Shown piece by piece: positions 26,111 to 34,951 of a stretch of 64,000 bases of DNA. The notes under the pieces are model-generated. The model made no database searches. It was not told the DNA's origin and was given only the letters and a program-made list of their open reading frames with translations. The DNA lies in contig NZ_WJXB01000001.1 in NCBI RefSeq assembly GCF_009664975.1, positions 310,001 to 374,000 of the forward strand. The letters run 5' to 3'. Origin of the DNA: Paenibacillus monticola. Its GTDB lineage: Bacteria; Bacillota; Bacilli; Paenibacillales; Paenibacillaceae. The number at the start of each line of letters is the position of its first letter. The first letter of the stretch is position 1. A program made the position numbers and the translations under genes.

Positions 26111-26223
26111 GCTTATCCTCCTTGCTGCTGTTTTTTATTGGTAACTGTGGCTGTATTATCCCCAGCGGTTAGCTTCCTTATTCTACCGTGGGAAATAACC
26201 CCTTCCTGCAACTTCACCCATAT

Positions 26224-26255
26224 GAAAAAGGCCAACCAGTATCTCTGGTTGACCT
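26224..26255 (-). terminator. Terminator of the kinase/regulator operon
   Basis: On the minus strand GGTCAACCAG/CTGGTTGGCC with a five-base loop is followed by TTTTTC, 44 bases beyond the kinase stop codon. Confidence 0.8.
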
Positions 26256-26298
26256 CATGTCTGCTTATTTCTATCTGCGTTCAGGTGTGCTGCCAGCA

Positions 26299-27285
26299 CT
26301 AGATGTGCCGCCTAAAAGTAAGTCGAACGGTAGTTCCTTCACCAGGCCGTGAGTGCAGTTCCACCGTATGTCCGAGTCGGTTGCAGATCTCGTGAACCAG
26401 ATACAGACCCATCCCGGTCGATTCGTGATATTGCCGTCCGCGCTCGCCGGTGAAATATGGATTGAAGACCCGACGCAGATCCTCGGGAGAGATGCCGATA
26501 CCTTGATCTGTAATGTTCAGAACGGTATCTGTTCCAATCTGCGTGCTGGAGACTGTAACTGTTTTGCCAGTGCCAGAGGTATAATTCACAGCATTGGTCA
26601 GGATTTGGGTCAGCATGAATCTCAGCCATTTAGCATCACTATAGACGGAAATGTCGGCGTCGACCTGTATATCTACCTGCACGCCCCGGCGAATGAACAA
26701 CCGCCGATTCTCCGAGACGGCTTCGCTCACCGCTTTGCGTAGAAGGAGGACCTCCACCTGAAAATCGTCCTCAAACCGATCAAGCCGTGACGTATATATG
26801 ACCATTTCCAGCCCTTTGCGCAGTCGCTCCAGCTCCTCCTGAATACTGCTGGCGACTTCGTCCTCAAGTTCCGGAAGCGTAAGCTGAATGACAGAGAGGG
26901 GAGTCTTCATCTGATGAACCCAACGGTTGATGAACACAATATGCTGATCCATTCGGCTGACATGCACATTTAACTGTTCCTGATATTTACGCTCTATGAT
27001 CTGCAGATGTTCATAAACGGCTTCGGGCAGCGGAGCATCCCCGAGCGGACTGGAATGATATTCGGCCATAGGAACTGTCGAACTTAATTTGGCGAACAGT
27101 CTGTAATACTGAATGTATCTGAATCCAAGATACAATAACAGAATTACACTGCTCAGCGCCATTCCGTAGAGCACGATTGCGATCGGTCTATGTTCACCGG
27201 CTAGCCAATACAGTACCGGAACAAGCAGCATTTGGAGTAGGTAAAAGAGCAGCAGCGGAATCTGGTCCTTCCAGAACAGCTTCAT
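26299..27285 (-). CDS. BceS-type intramembrane-sensing histidine kinase
   Basis: 328 aa. Two close transmembrane helices (about 8-29 and 35-55) with almost no extracellular loop, the hallmark of Bce kinases that sense through their ABC transporter. The phosphorylated His is His124 in HQMKTPLSVIQLTL. ATP-binding boxes are present: N box (LTNAVNYTSG), G1 ITDQGIGISPEDL, G2 GMGLYLVHEICNRLG. It overlaps the regulator stop by four bases. The transporter it should work with is the BceAB-like pair at 17884-20581. Confidence 0.9.
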   Translation of the reverse strand: MKLFWKDQIPLLLFYLLQMLLVPVLYWLAGEHRPIAIVLYGMALSSVILLLYLGFRYIQYYRLFAKLSSTVPMAEYHSSPLGDAPLPEAVYEHLQIIERKYQEQLNVHVSRMDQHIVFINRWVHQMKTPLSVIQLTLPELEDEVASSIQEELERLRKGLEMVIYTSRLDRFEDDFQVEVLLLRKAVSEAVSENRRLFIRRGVQVDIQVDADISVYSDAKWLRFMLTQILTNAVNYTSGTGKTVTVSSTQIGTDTVLNITDQGIGISPEDLRRVFNPYFTGERGRQYHESTGMGLYLVHEICNRLGHTVELHSRPGEGTTVRLTFRRHI

Positions 27286-27980
27286 AGCGCTTCGCTGGAA
27301 ATATTCAGTCGGTAGCCAGCGCCTCTTACTGTTTCCACAAGGTCTTCAAGGCCGAGATCCTTGAGTTTCTTGCGAACACGGGTTATATAGACGTTTAAAG
27401 TATTGTCATCAATGAAATGCTGGTCCTCCCACATGAGATCCAGCAGCCGCTCACGAGTGACTACTCGTCCTTCCTTCAGCAGCAGTGCCTCCAGCAGAAT
27501 GGCTTCTTTCTGTGTTAGTTCGGCGGATTGCCCGCCAAATTGGATAACATACCGTTCGGGATAGAGGGTCAAGCCTCCCGAATGGATCTTGCGTTCTTCC
27601 TGGGTCTGTGCGTAAGAGCCGTACGCTCTGCGCAGATGGCTGCGGATTTTGGCCAGGACGACCTCGTAATGAAAAGGTTTGGTGATATAATCATCACCGC
27701 CGTTCTCAAGAGCCATTACCTGATCCATTCCGCTGTCTCTTGCCGAAATAAACAGAATTGGACAAATTGAGGTCTTGCGAATCTGGCGGCACCAATAAAA
27801 GCCGTCATATCGGGGCAGGTTCACATCCAGCAATACCAGGTCAGCAGAGCATTCTTTAAAGGTCGCCAGCACGGCATTGAAATCCTCCACCCGAATGGTG
27901 TTGAAGTCATATTTAGAGAGATAAACGCTGAGCAGCCCTGCAAGCTTGGCGTCATCCTCAACGATCAGAATTGTCTCCAT
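27282..27980 (-). CDS. BceR-type (OmpR family) response regulator
   Basis: 232 aa from the ATG at 27980 (AAGGAGTG seven bases upstream). Receiver domain with acidic pair Glu8-Asp9-Asp10 (IVEDD), phospho-acceptor Asp52 in LLDVNLPRYDG and Lys of KPFHYE; C-terminal winged helix (LTQKEAILLEALLLKEGRVV to YITRVRKKLKDLG). Likely activates the bceAB-like genes. It lies only four bases after the glycosidase gene stop, so the secreted glycosidase, regulator and kinase are one transcript. Confidence 0.92.
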   Translation of the reverse strand: METILIVEDDAKLAGLLSVYLSKYDFNTIRVEDFNAVLATFKECSADLVLLDVNLPRYDGFYWCRQIRKTSICPILFISARDSGMDQVMALENGGDDYITKPFHYEVVLAKIRSHLRRAYGSYAQTQEERKIHSGGLTLYPERYVIQFGGQSAELTQKEAILLEALLLKEGRVVTRERLLDLMWEDQHFIDDNTLNVYITRVRKKLKDLGLEDLVETVRGAGYRLNISSEAL

Positions 27981-27984
27981 GTGA

Positions 27985-29130
27985 TCACTCCTTAATGACA
28001 ATTGCATTGCTGATGAGGCGTCCGGGAGCTGTCAAATACTTTCCGTTATAGTAGAGTCCACTTGATGCGCCGCCATCGAGATTCATGGCCTGATAGGCAC
28101 CCGCCTGCTGCATAATTGCCGCTAGCTGGGGGATGGTGGCTCCACCTGAGGTCAGGAGAATCAGTTTGTGGTCACGCGTCAGACCCAGGGCGCTGCGAGC
28201 ACCGCCCCCTGTTAGAATCTTGGCATCCTTGAAGCCTTCAGCAGCGACATTTAGCGCTACCTGGCCATTCACCAACAAGCGGGGACCAGCCTGAAGACCG
28301 CCCTTAATCGAACCAGCGGCGAAACGGTTGGTGAAATCCAGACCGGGGATAAGCTCAGCAAGATTGTTATTGTCAATCGTAAAAATAGTTCGGCGGTCCC
28401 CAGAGCTTTTCATCAGTATTTTACCTCCGCTGACAATATAACCGTAAGGCGCCTTATAATTATCTTTGGTATAGGCGTTAAAGAACGTTCCATTGATCGC
28501 GGCGATCGCGCTGCTGCGCTTGGCCAGACTGTTCAGCGCCTCTACCTTTCCTACGCTATTGCCTGCCAATACGACATCCAGACTGATTTTGGGATGGAGA
28601 AGGGATATCGTCACGGTCTGAACATTGAAGCTGCGGCTGCCGACTTTGAAGGTTCTTTGGGCACTGACCACTGCAGGGGAGGCTGCTTTAACGACCGACC
28701 CGCTAAGCACGGGCAGGGTGGTGTTATCCTCGCCATTTGTAAGGGTTATTGATGAGCTATTAGGATTCCATGTGAGCGTAATGCCTAATGATTGACTGAT
28801 CAGGGACAGCGGAACATAGGTAGTTCCATTCTCACTAAAAGCCCGCTCGCTTATCGTAACAGGCTTACCGTTGACGTATGCGGTGGCCTGGCCTACAGTA
28901 AGAGTGACAGAAATATCTGTTGAATAGATATGAATCTCTTTTGTGGCTGCATTCCACTCAGTCTGTATGTCTCCAAATCCAGTCAGGAAACGTAGCGGTA
29001 TGTAGGAATGATTACTTTTATCCATGTACACGTTATTTTTGGGAAGTGCCGCAGCAGCGGATTGGCCGGAGGTTAAACCAGACAAAGTCAAGATAAGAGT
29101 GAGGAAGAGCAGGATTAGCATTTTTTTCAT
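27985..29130 (-). CDS. Secreted stalk-domain phosphodiester glycosidase (NAGPA-like)
   Basis: 381 aa with a Sec signal peptide (~1-27, ending SAAAALP). Residues about 35-130 form a copper-amine-oxidase N-terminal-like stalk domain (SYIPLRFLTGFG, GTTYVPLSLISQSLGI). The C-terminal ~230 residues are a phosphodiester glycosidase domain of the GlcNAc-1-phosphodiester alpha-N-acetylglucosaminidase type: AAINGTFFNA, KSSGDRRTIFTID, ARSALGLTRDHKLILL and MNLDGGASSGLYYNG. Probably acts on cell-wall polymers. Cotranscribed with a Bce-like regulator and kinase, suggesting a cell-envelope role. Confidence 0.85.
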   Translation of the reverse strand: MKKMLILLFLTLILTLSGLTSGQSAAAALPKNNVYMDKSNHSYIPLRFLTGFGDIQTEWNAATKEIHIYSTDISVTLTVGQATAYVNGKPVTISERAFSENGTTYVPLSLISQSLGITLTWNPNSSSITLTNGEDNTTLPVLSGSVVKAASPAVVSAQRTFKVGSRSFNVQTVTISLLHPKISLDVVLAGNSVGKVEALNSLAKRSSAIAAINGTFFNAYTKDNYKAPYGYIVSGGKILMKSSGDRRTIFTIDNNNLAELIPGLDFTNRFAAGSIKGGLQAGPRLLVNGQVALNVAAEGFKDAKILTGGGARSALGLTRDHKLILLTSGGATIPQLAAIMQQAGAYQAMNLDGGASSGLYYNGKYLTAPGRLISNAIVIKE

Positions 29131-29214
29131 GAGTAAACGTATTCTCCTTTGACCTGTAGCAGCATGTAGCTGTAAATTAGGATGTATAAAACTTCAATAT
29201 ACTCCATCTTTAGG

Positions 29215-29247
29215 CGCCTCTATCATATAACCGAATGAAAAGAGGCG
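29215..29247. promoter_or_regulatory. Inverted repeat in divergent intergenic region
   Basis: CGCCTCT (29215-29221) and AGAGGCG (29241-29247) are perfect inverted repeats between the glycosidase and histidine-phosphatase genes. No T-run follows on either strand; it may be an operator or leader hairpin. Confidence 0.3.
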
Positions 29248-29280
29248 TCAATCTAATAACATACAAAGGCGGGTAGTACA

Positions 29281-29859
29281 GTGACAACATTGGGACTCAT
29301 TCGGCACGGCAGCACATACTGGAATAAAGAAGGCCGCATTCAGGGGCATACCGATAATTCTTTGGATGAAGAAGGACTGCAGCAAGCAGCTGCGATTGCC
29401 GAGCGACTTAGCGGAGAACAGTGGGATTTCATTTATTCAAGTGATCTTTTGCGAGCAAGACAAACGGCAGAGGTGATTGCCACAAGACTGGGCATTGAAA
29501 TAACAGGCCTGGTTCCGGAGATTCGGGAAATGAACGGTGGTTTAATTGAAGGAACTATAGAGAGTGAGCGGGTAGAGCGTTGGGGTCATGAATGGAAGAG
29601 TCTGGAGCTCGGCTTGGAAAGCTTTGAAGCAGGTCTGTTAAGAGGCAGTCAAGCGATTAAAAAAATCGCCGGGAAGCATCCTGGAGCGAATATACTGGTG
29701 GTTAGTCATGGCGCGATTCTGCGCAGCACCCTTAAGGGCTTAATTCCTGAATTAGATGTAAGTGAGTTTCTGAAGAATACCTCCATTACCCGAATTACCC
29801 AAGCTGAGGATGTCTGGAGCTGCGAATTCTACAATAGTGTGGAGCATTTGAATTTCTAG
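29281..29859 (+). CDS. Histidine phosphatase (phosphoglycerate mutase-like)
   Basis: 192 aa. The catalytic His is in LIRHGSTYWNKEGRIQG at the N-terminus; the second half holds SSDLLRARQTAEVIA and the C-terminal catalytic ILVVSHGAILRS. The family includes alpha-ribazole phosphatases, phosphoglycerate mutase-like enzymes and broad phosphatases; the substrate is not predictable. The start is GTG with AAGGCGGG about eight bases upstream. Confidence 0.88.
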   Translation: MTTLGLIRHGSTYWNKEGRIQGHTDNSLDEEGLQQAAAIAERLSGEQWDFIYSSDLLRARQTAEVIATRLGIEITGLVPEIREMNGGLIEGTIESERVERWGHEWKSLELGLESFEAGLLRGSQAIKKIAGKHPGANILVVSHGAILRSTLKGLIPELDVSEFLKNTSITRITQAEDVWSCEFYNSVEHLNF

Positions 29860-29876
29860 TCTGTTGCGTAAATACC

Positions 29877-29920
29877 TAAAAAGCGTGAATTCGGCCGAAG
29901 TAGAGGCACTAATTCACGCT
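29877..29920 (-). terminator. Terminator of DinB-like gene (leftward)
   Basis: Perfect 10-bp arms AGCGTGAATT (29882-29891) and AATTCACGCT (29911-29920); on the minus strand the stem is followed by TTTTTAGG. It lies between convergent genes and may serve both. Confidence 0.7.
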
Positions 29921-29941
29921 AATTCTACGAAGTAACAGCAA

Positions 29942-30409
29942 TTAACCTGCGAATCGTTTTAGTAGTTTTATCGTATTAAAATGCATTCCCTCGTGATAGA
30001 GCGTGTAGCTTAAGAATTCTCCGATCGTACTTAATGTTAAACCACTGCTTGTTGTTAACGGATTGTTCACTGGTTCTTCTAAGCGATTATAGAAAGATTC
30101 TTGAATACGTTTGGGTTGCTGTGCAAGCATCTCAAGTAAGACCTCAAGTGTTGGAGTTTCCTCGTTCCAATCGGCGGGTTTAGTACCATTAGCAAATAAT
30201 CGAATAAAGTTCTCAGGTAAGACACTAGGCTCACCTGCAAAATGAAAGGCAAACTTTTCTTGAACCCCGTATATATGTCCCAAATTCCATCTCAAGTTGT
30301 TACTAAACCCTTCTGGAATGATATCTAGAGTGCTTTCTGATGTTCCCTCCACAGCCTTGATTGTTAGTTGACGTATAAATTCCAGTTGCTGGAACACGAA
30401 TTGATTCAT
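29942..30409 (-). CDS. DinB/YfiT-like four-helix metal-binding protein
   Basis: 155 aa from the ATG at 30409 (GGGGGAT six bases upstream). The DinB superfamily His triad is visible: His in LRWNLGHIYGV (about residue 47) and two in YHEGMHFNTIKLL near the C-terminus. Members are DNA-damage-inducible proteins or bacillithiol-dependent transferases; exact role is unknown. Confidence 0.85.
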   Translation of the reverse strand: MNQFVFQQLEFIRQLTIKAVEGTSESTLDIIPEGFSNNLRWNLGHIYGVQEKFAFHFAGEPSVLPENFIRLFANGTKPADWNEETPTLEVLLEMLAQQPKRIQESFYNRLEEPVNNPLTTSSGLTLSTIGEFLSYTLYHEGMHFNTIKLLKRFAG

Positions 30410-30463
30410 AATATCCCCCATTCTTTTTTATAGTGAGTATCTCTAACCAAGTATCTCGTGAAT

Positions 30464-30686
30464 CTAAGTTGATTGAAACATATATTCTTTATATTGTCCA
30501 TTATCGCATGAGAATCTAAGAATATTCCGATCTTCAGGTATACGTTCAAAATAAGCCCCGATTTAGATGATCTCTTAATGATTCCGCTTGCTGTATTCCA
30601 TATTCATTTAGGAGCATACACAGCTTACCTTGAAGTCTTCCTTCTTTGTTCAAATCGGTTTGCCCGTGTTCAACTACATAAAGCAT
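30464..30686 (-). pseudogene. Remnant of a histidine phosphatase gene (internally deleted, active-site residue changed)
   Basis: From ATG 30686 the frame reads MLYVVEHGQTDLNKEGRLQG and continues LNEYGIQQAESLRDHLN, the beginning of a phosphoglycerate-mutase-like phosphatase, then stops at 30546. In another frame right after it, YFERIPEDRNILRFSCDNG continues to a stop at 30464, resembling the C-terminal end of the same family. The central ~100 residues are missing. The normal RHG catalytic motif reads EHG. An internal deletion plus frameshift, followed by decay, explains this. Confidence 0.75.
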
Positions 30687-30776
30687 GCTTTTAACCTCCC
30701 TATTATATAGTACAAGACTATGTAAACACCTTTATGGTAAAATATTGGTTCTACTACATAAAAAGGAGAATCAAAC

Positions 30777-33599
30777 GTGCCTAAACTAGTATACGGTAAA
30801 CAAGCTGTTCAGTCGAGAGATGTCGAAAAGACTTCAGGTCTAGTGTTAGCGTTAGTTGCTGCTTTTGTATTGTTTTTGGCTTGGACCCCATTTCATGTAG
30901 GATTGTTCAACGGACAGCTGGTGGAGTTTGAAAAGCCAATATATATGTCTGCACTGCTAAGTGGGCTGTTGTTACTTATTTGCGCGGGTATCTACTACAA
31001 GAAATTCAAGCTGGACGAGCAACGGGATTTGGTGAGTGTAGCTGCAATACTGCTGCCCCTTACGTATGCATTATCACTGTTTGTCGCCGTCTCGCATTAT
31101 ATGGCGATGAATATGCTGTTTATTCAGAGTACGTATGTTGCAGTCTTCATTATTGCCTTTTATCTCTTAAAGCAAAAGAAACTAAATCTTGTCATTCAAA
31201 TTTCGGTGTTAACTATTGCATACCTAGTCGTAGGCTTCGGGCTATTGAACTGGCTGGGGAGCTGGAAATTTGCAGGTAGCCTGGTTGGCTGGTTCTCAGC
31301 TGTAGTTCAGAATGGCAAATATACGGATGCCGTGATGACCGACTCTAACGGACTGCGTCTGACTTCAGTTTTCCAATATGCAAATACATATGCAGCGTTC
31401 CTGATGGCATTTCTATTTGCTTCACTATTTGCGCTTGTTCGCTCCCGGAAGTGGTATGGAACGCTTATGCACGGTTTTATGCTAGTGCCATTTATTGTTT
31501 CTCTATTACTCACTTTATCACGCGGTGGGCTCGTATTACTGCCTGTAGTATTTATTCTACTGTTGCTTTTCCTGAAGCCTGCGCAGCAAATACTGTGGAT
31601 TGTACAACTCGGCATTGCCGGCATTGCCTCCGTGGTTATTACAAGCCCAGTAACGACTCTCGGAATAGAGTTGAATACGGCATTTTCCTCCTCAGCAGCA
31701 ATTAAGGGCTGGGGGTATCTTCTGGGTGCATCGGCAGTTGTGGCAGTACTGGGCTGGCTTGTTCAGCGTTTTGCTGCACCCTGGCTGCAGAAGAAGCTGG
31801 GCGGTGCGGAGTCACGAAAATGGACGGGGTTGTGGATTCCACTCGGATCTGTTGTGCTGGTCGGGATGTTAGCTTTCCTGCTGATTGGTACGAGTGCCCG
31901 GAATATACTGCCTGCGAATATCGGGACCCGGCTGGAGAACATTAACTTTAAACAACATAGTGTACTGGAACGTTTAACTTTTTATAAAGATGCCTTGAAG
32001 GTAGTCAAGGATTATCCCATTTTGGGCGCCGGAGGCGGGGGGTGGTCTTCCTTATATGAACACTATCAGAACAACCCATATACGAGTCGTCAGGTGCATA
32101 ACTTCTTTTTACAATATCTCATTGAGGTGGGAATCCTTGGTTTTATCGTGTTCATGAGCTTTATTTTGTATATTTTTTATAAATATATTCGAGGCTACAT
32201 GAAGCGGGATAAAGACGATTTTACTAACGGTTTCTTTTATCTTATTATTACCATGTCTATTCTTATTCACAGTCTGCTGGATTTCAATATGAGTTATGCA
32301 TTTATGGGTATTATGGTCTTTCTGGGCCTGGCCGGAATGAGTGTAGTCATGGAGAGCAAACCGCTGCAACTCCGTTGGAACACAACCTGGCTGCGTCTCA
32401 GTTATTTTGCGGTACTGGGGATTGGAACTGTGTTCCTGCTGTATCTCTCCTTAGGCTATATTAGTTCAAGCAATGATGCCTATACAGCTAAGAAACTGGT
32501 TAACGTCAGCCAATCCTATGAAGAGATTAAAGTTCCTTTAGTAAAAGCATTAAAGGAGCGTCCGAATCATCCGGAATCAGCGATGTACCTGTCATTACTA
32601 GATCAAAAGGTATTTAACCAAACCCAAGATGAGCAGTATTTGAACGAATCCTACATTGTGTTAACCCGCGCACTTGAAGATGAGCCATATAATAAGATTC
32701 TTTTGTCGCAGCTGGTGAGTTACTATGACCTGAAAGGGGAGAGCGACGAAGCTTATCAGGTATATCTGGAGAATGCAGACAAGTTCATCTGGGATATTAA
32801 ATGGTATGATGCATTAATTAGCCGAGCTTCCTCATTTGGACAAAAGGCTTATACTCAAAAAGATGAGGCTAAGAAACAGGAGTATTTTACTGTGGTGCTT
32901 GAATCCTATAAACATGTCACTGAAGGTATAGAGTATCTGTTGACTCTTCCACCGGAACAGCTTCAGGGACGCGAATTCTTTATCACTCCTGCAATTGCAC
33001 TTAATGCAGGAAAAATACAGCTGCTCTCAGGACAAGAGGAGGCGTCTCTTGAAACCTTAAAGCTTGGTTTTATTAATGGTTACGAAGATTTCATTAACAG
33101 CGAGAAGCCCTGGGGAATGGATTGGTACAGTGGGGTAATCAGCCGCTCCTATGATCTGGGATATCAAGCTTTGGAACGAGCACAACAAGCGTATAGACTG
33201 GGGCAGACAGCACTGGGAGATCAAGAGGATACCAACAAGCAGCGGTATCTCAACACTGGCCTTGATGCATATAATCATGTGAATTCTGATTTAGCATATT
33301 TGAAGACTCTGACTGCTAAAGAGCTGCAAGGAAGGTCGCTAACTGTTGCTCCGAATGTAATATTATACGCGGGTAAAATACAATATATTTCCGGGCAACT
33401 GCAAGAAGCGACGGATACACTGAAGCTTGGCCTGAGCGAAGATTATACAGATGCAACAAACCGTGAAATTGCCCGTTGGTACTTAGCGGCATTGAAGAAA
33501 AAACAGAGTGTTCAGGATCAGGTCGTGTATGACCGTCTGATTGCAGCCGATCCTGCAGAAGCAGCGCAGATTGATGAAATCGCGAATTTGCAGCTTTAA
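30777..33599 (+). CDS. O-antigen ligase-like (Wzy/WaaL) membrane protein with C-terminal TPR-like repeats
   Basis: 940 aa. Residues ~20-560 contain about 12-14 membrane segments with the Wzy_C/WaaL pattern: LTLSRGGLVLLP (about 246-257), DALKVVKDYPILGAGGGGW and HNFFLQYLIEVGILG. The last ~370 residues are helical and soluble, with a module (LQGREFF...ALNAGKIQLLSGQEEA) repeated as LQGRSLT...LYAGKIQYISGQLQEA. Ligases or polymerases of this type act on surface glycans or teichoic-type polymers in Bacillota. The start is GTG with AAAAGGAG eight bases upstream. No glycan cluster is nearby, so the substrate is unknown. Confidence 0.85.
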   Translation: MPKLVYGKQAVQSRDVEKTSGLVLALVAAFVLFLAWTPFHVGLFNGQLVEFEKPIYMSALLSGLLLLICAGIYYKKFKLDEQRDLVSVAAILLPLTYALSLFVAVSHYMAMNMLFIQSTYVAVFIIAFYLLKQKKLNLVIQISVLTIAYLVVGFGLLNWLGSWKFAGSLVGWFSAVVQNGKYTDAVMTDSNGLRLTSVFQYANTYAAFLMAFLFASLFALVRSRKWYGTLMHGFMLVPFIVSLLLTLSRGGLVLLPVVFILLLLFLKPAQQILWIVQLGIAGIASVVITSPVTTLGIELNTAFSSSAAIKGWGYLLGASAVVAVLGWLVQRFAAPWLQKKLGGAESRKWTGLWIPLGSVVLVGMLAFLLIGTSARNILPANIGTRLENINFKQHSVLERLTFYKDALKVVKDYPILGAGGGGWSSLYEHYQNNPYTSRQVHNFFLQYLIEVGILGFIVFMSFILYIFYKYIRGYMKRDKDDFTNGFFYLIITMSILIHSLLDFNMSYAFMGIMVFLGLAGMSVVMESKPLQLRWNTTWLRLSYFAVLGIGTVFLLYLSLGYISSSNDAYTAKKLVNVSQSYEEIKVPLVKALKERPNHPESAMYLSLLDQKVFNQTQDEQYLNESYIVLTRALEDEPYNKILLSQLVSYYDLKGESDEAYQVYLENADKFIWDIKWYDALISRASSFGQKAYTQKDEAKKQEYFTVVLESYKHVTEGIEYLLTLPPEQLQGREFFITPAIALNAGKIQLLSGQEEASLETLKLGFINGYEDFINSEKPWGMDWYSGVISRSYDLGYQALERAQQAYRLGQTALGDQEDTNKQRYLNTGLDAYNHVNSDLAYLKTLTAKELQGRSLTVAPNVILYAGKIQYISGQLQEATDTLKLGLSEDYTDATNREIARWYLAALKKKQSVQDQVVYDRLIAADPAEAAQIDEIANLQL

Positions 33600-33638
33600 C
33601 TTTAAAGTTTAAAGTCTGGCCAGCTAAGCGAGAAAATG

Positions 33639-33685
33639 CCATACCAAAGAGCGCCCACCGTGACAATGGAGCGTTCTTTGGTATG
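33639..33685 (+). terminator. Hairpin after O-antigen ligase-like gene
   Basis: CATACCAAAGAGCGC/GAGCGTTCTTTGGTATG form a long stem ~40 bases beyond the stop. No T-run follows, so termination may be weak. Confidence 0.5.
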
Positions 33686-33730
33686 ACTATGGGAAAAAGC
33701 AAGTTATAAACAATAAAAGCTTTTGCAGGA

Positions 33731-34139
33731 TTACTTGTCCAAGGACTCTATTGTTGTGAAAATTCGTGTGTAGACATCCGCAATATTGGATTTATTCACT
33801 TTATCGTTGTATAGCCCATAACCCCAATATTGAGAACCCTTACCTAATTGATAGTAGCCAGTGGCCTGCATTTGTATATACTCTTACGTATTCTTGATTT
33901 GCAGCTTCAGTTAGATGTTCCTTCATAATGAAAATGGCATCAAAGTCAGGCGAAAGATCCTCTAATTGCTTAAAATCTATTTTTTTGAAGTCCACATTTT
34001 CTTCTCTAACTTTAGGAGCCTCTCCGATAACACCAATCACTAGGCTTATGCCTTCGTAGCGAGGTGAATCAATTGTATCTGAGTTGCAAGCCGTTACGAT
34101 AAAACAAATGAAAAATAGGAATATTGAGATTTTCTTCAT
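33731..34139 (-). pseudogene. Frameshifted lipoprotein gene
   Basis: Begins at ATG 34139 with GGGAGGAAG upstream and a lipoprotein signal MKKISIFLFFICFIVTAC (Cys18). The frame stops at 33840 after EYVRVYTNAGHWLLSIR. A shifted frame continues naturally from about 33870 as GYYQLGKGSQYWGYGLYND to IFTTIESLDK, stop 33731, giving a full ~135-residue product. The joined protein has the look of a secreted lipoprotein with 'EHLTEA..EYVRVY' helix and an aromatic C-terminal half; I do not recognise a function. One-base error in the assembly is an alternative to real decay. Confidence 0.6.
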
Positions 34140-34192
34140 TCTTGAGAACTTCCTCCCGAAGATTGTTCAAACCTCTATCTTTTGATCTGATA

Positions 34193-34888
34193 TTAATCAC
34201 TAAGGTCTATCGAACCATTATCTCGCAGATCGCTGACTGTTTTATTAGCTATGAGATTCCCTTCTGCATTAAATCCCTTGATCTCAAAAGAAGTGTAATC
34301 TGCTGAGGGGAGCAATACGAACCAAATCCTGTTCTCGTTGTCCAGACCTGTCAATTTCGCTTCATAGTTACCTGTATCCTTACCCTTGATCTCGACGATT
34401 ACTTTGTTAATTGATGGATCAAGCACATCTCCGAATACTATCGGAAAAGGTGTTGAGATCCCTTCTATTTCAGGTATGCTCATGTAATTTAAAGCAGCTT
34501 TAGTTTGTAGAGATCCACCGATGCCGTACCCCCCACCCCAACCCCACTTCCAGCCGAGCCATGTTTTTCGTGCATATTCTACTTGAAGATCGTTTCCATC
34601 TTTTTGGTAATATCGCTTAATGAATAGAAGAATGCCCCCGTCTACAGGTTCTCGGTGAATGACTTGCATCGATGGATCATTTCGAAACTGTTGAACTGCG
34701 TCTTCAGGGGTCTTGCCTAATGGAATTTGAATTATACCGTTTACTCCCATAGCGCGTGACATCCGCCAATCTGCTAATCCACCCGATTTATCATTCACAA
34801 ATATAAATGCATAGAACAGAAGGGCAGAGGCCAAAACCACTCCGGTAGTCATCCATACAATCCTTTTTTTCTTAGTTCGTACGGGCAT
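34193..34888 (-). CDS. Uncharacterised membrane-anchored protein
   Basis: 231 aa with a basic N-terminus (RTKKKR) and a single membrane segment (about 11-31), the rest extracytoplasmic. It contains GKTPEDAVQQFRNDPSMQVI and a Trp/Gly-rich stretch KTWLGWKWGWGGGYGIGG, then a beta-rich C-terminal part ending FEIKGFNAEGNLIANKTV. I do not recognise the family. It follows an RDD-family gene by ~60 bases and precedes the frameshifted lipoprotein by ~50 bases on the same strand; the three may be a transcription unit. Confidence 0.75.
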   Translation of the reverse strand: MPVRTKKKRIVWMTTGVVLASALLFYAFIFVNDKSGGLADWRMSRAMGVNGIIQIPLGKTPEDAVQQFRNDPSMQVIHREPVDGGILLFIKRYYQKDGNDLQVEYARKTWLGWKWGWGGGYGIGGSLQTKAALNYMSIPEIEGISTPFPIVFGDVLDPSINKVIVEIKGKDTGNYEAKLTGLDNENRIWFVLLPSADYTSFEIKGFNAEGNLIANKTVSDLRDNGSIDLSD

Positions 34889-34951
34889 GCCCCGTCACCT
34901 CAATTTATTGGTATATTGCTTTTATGTAATCCACTAACTCATCTGGATGGT

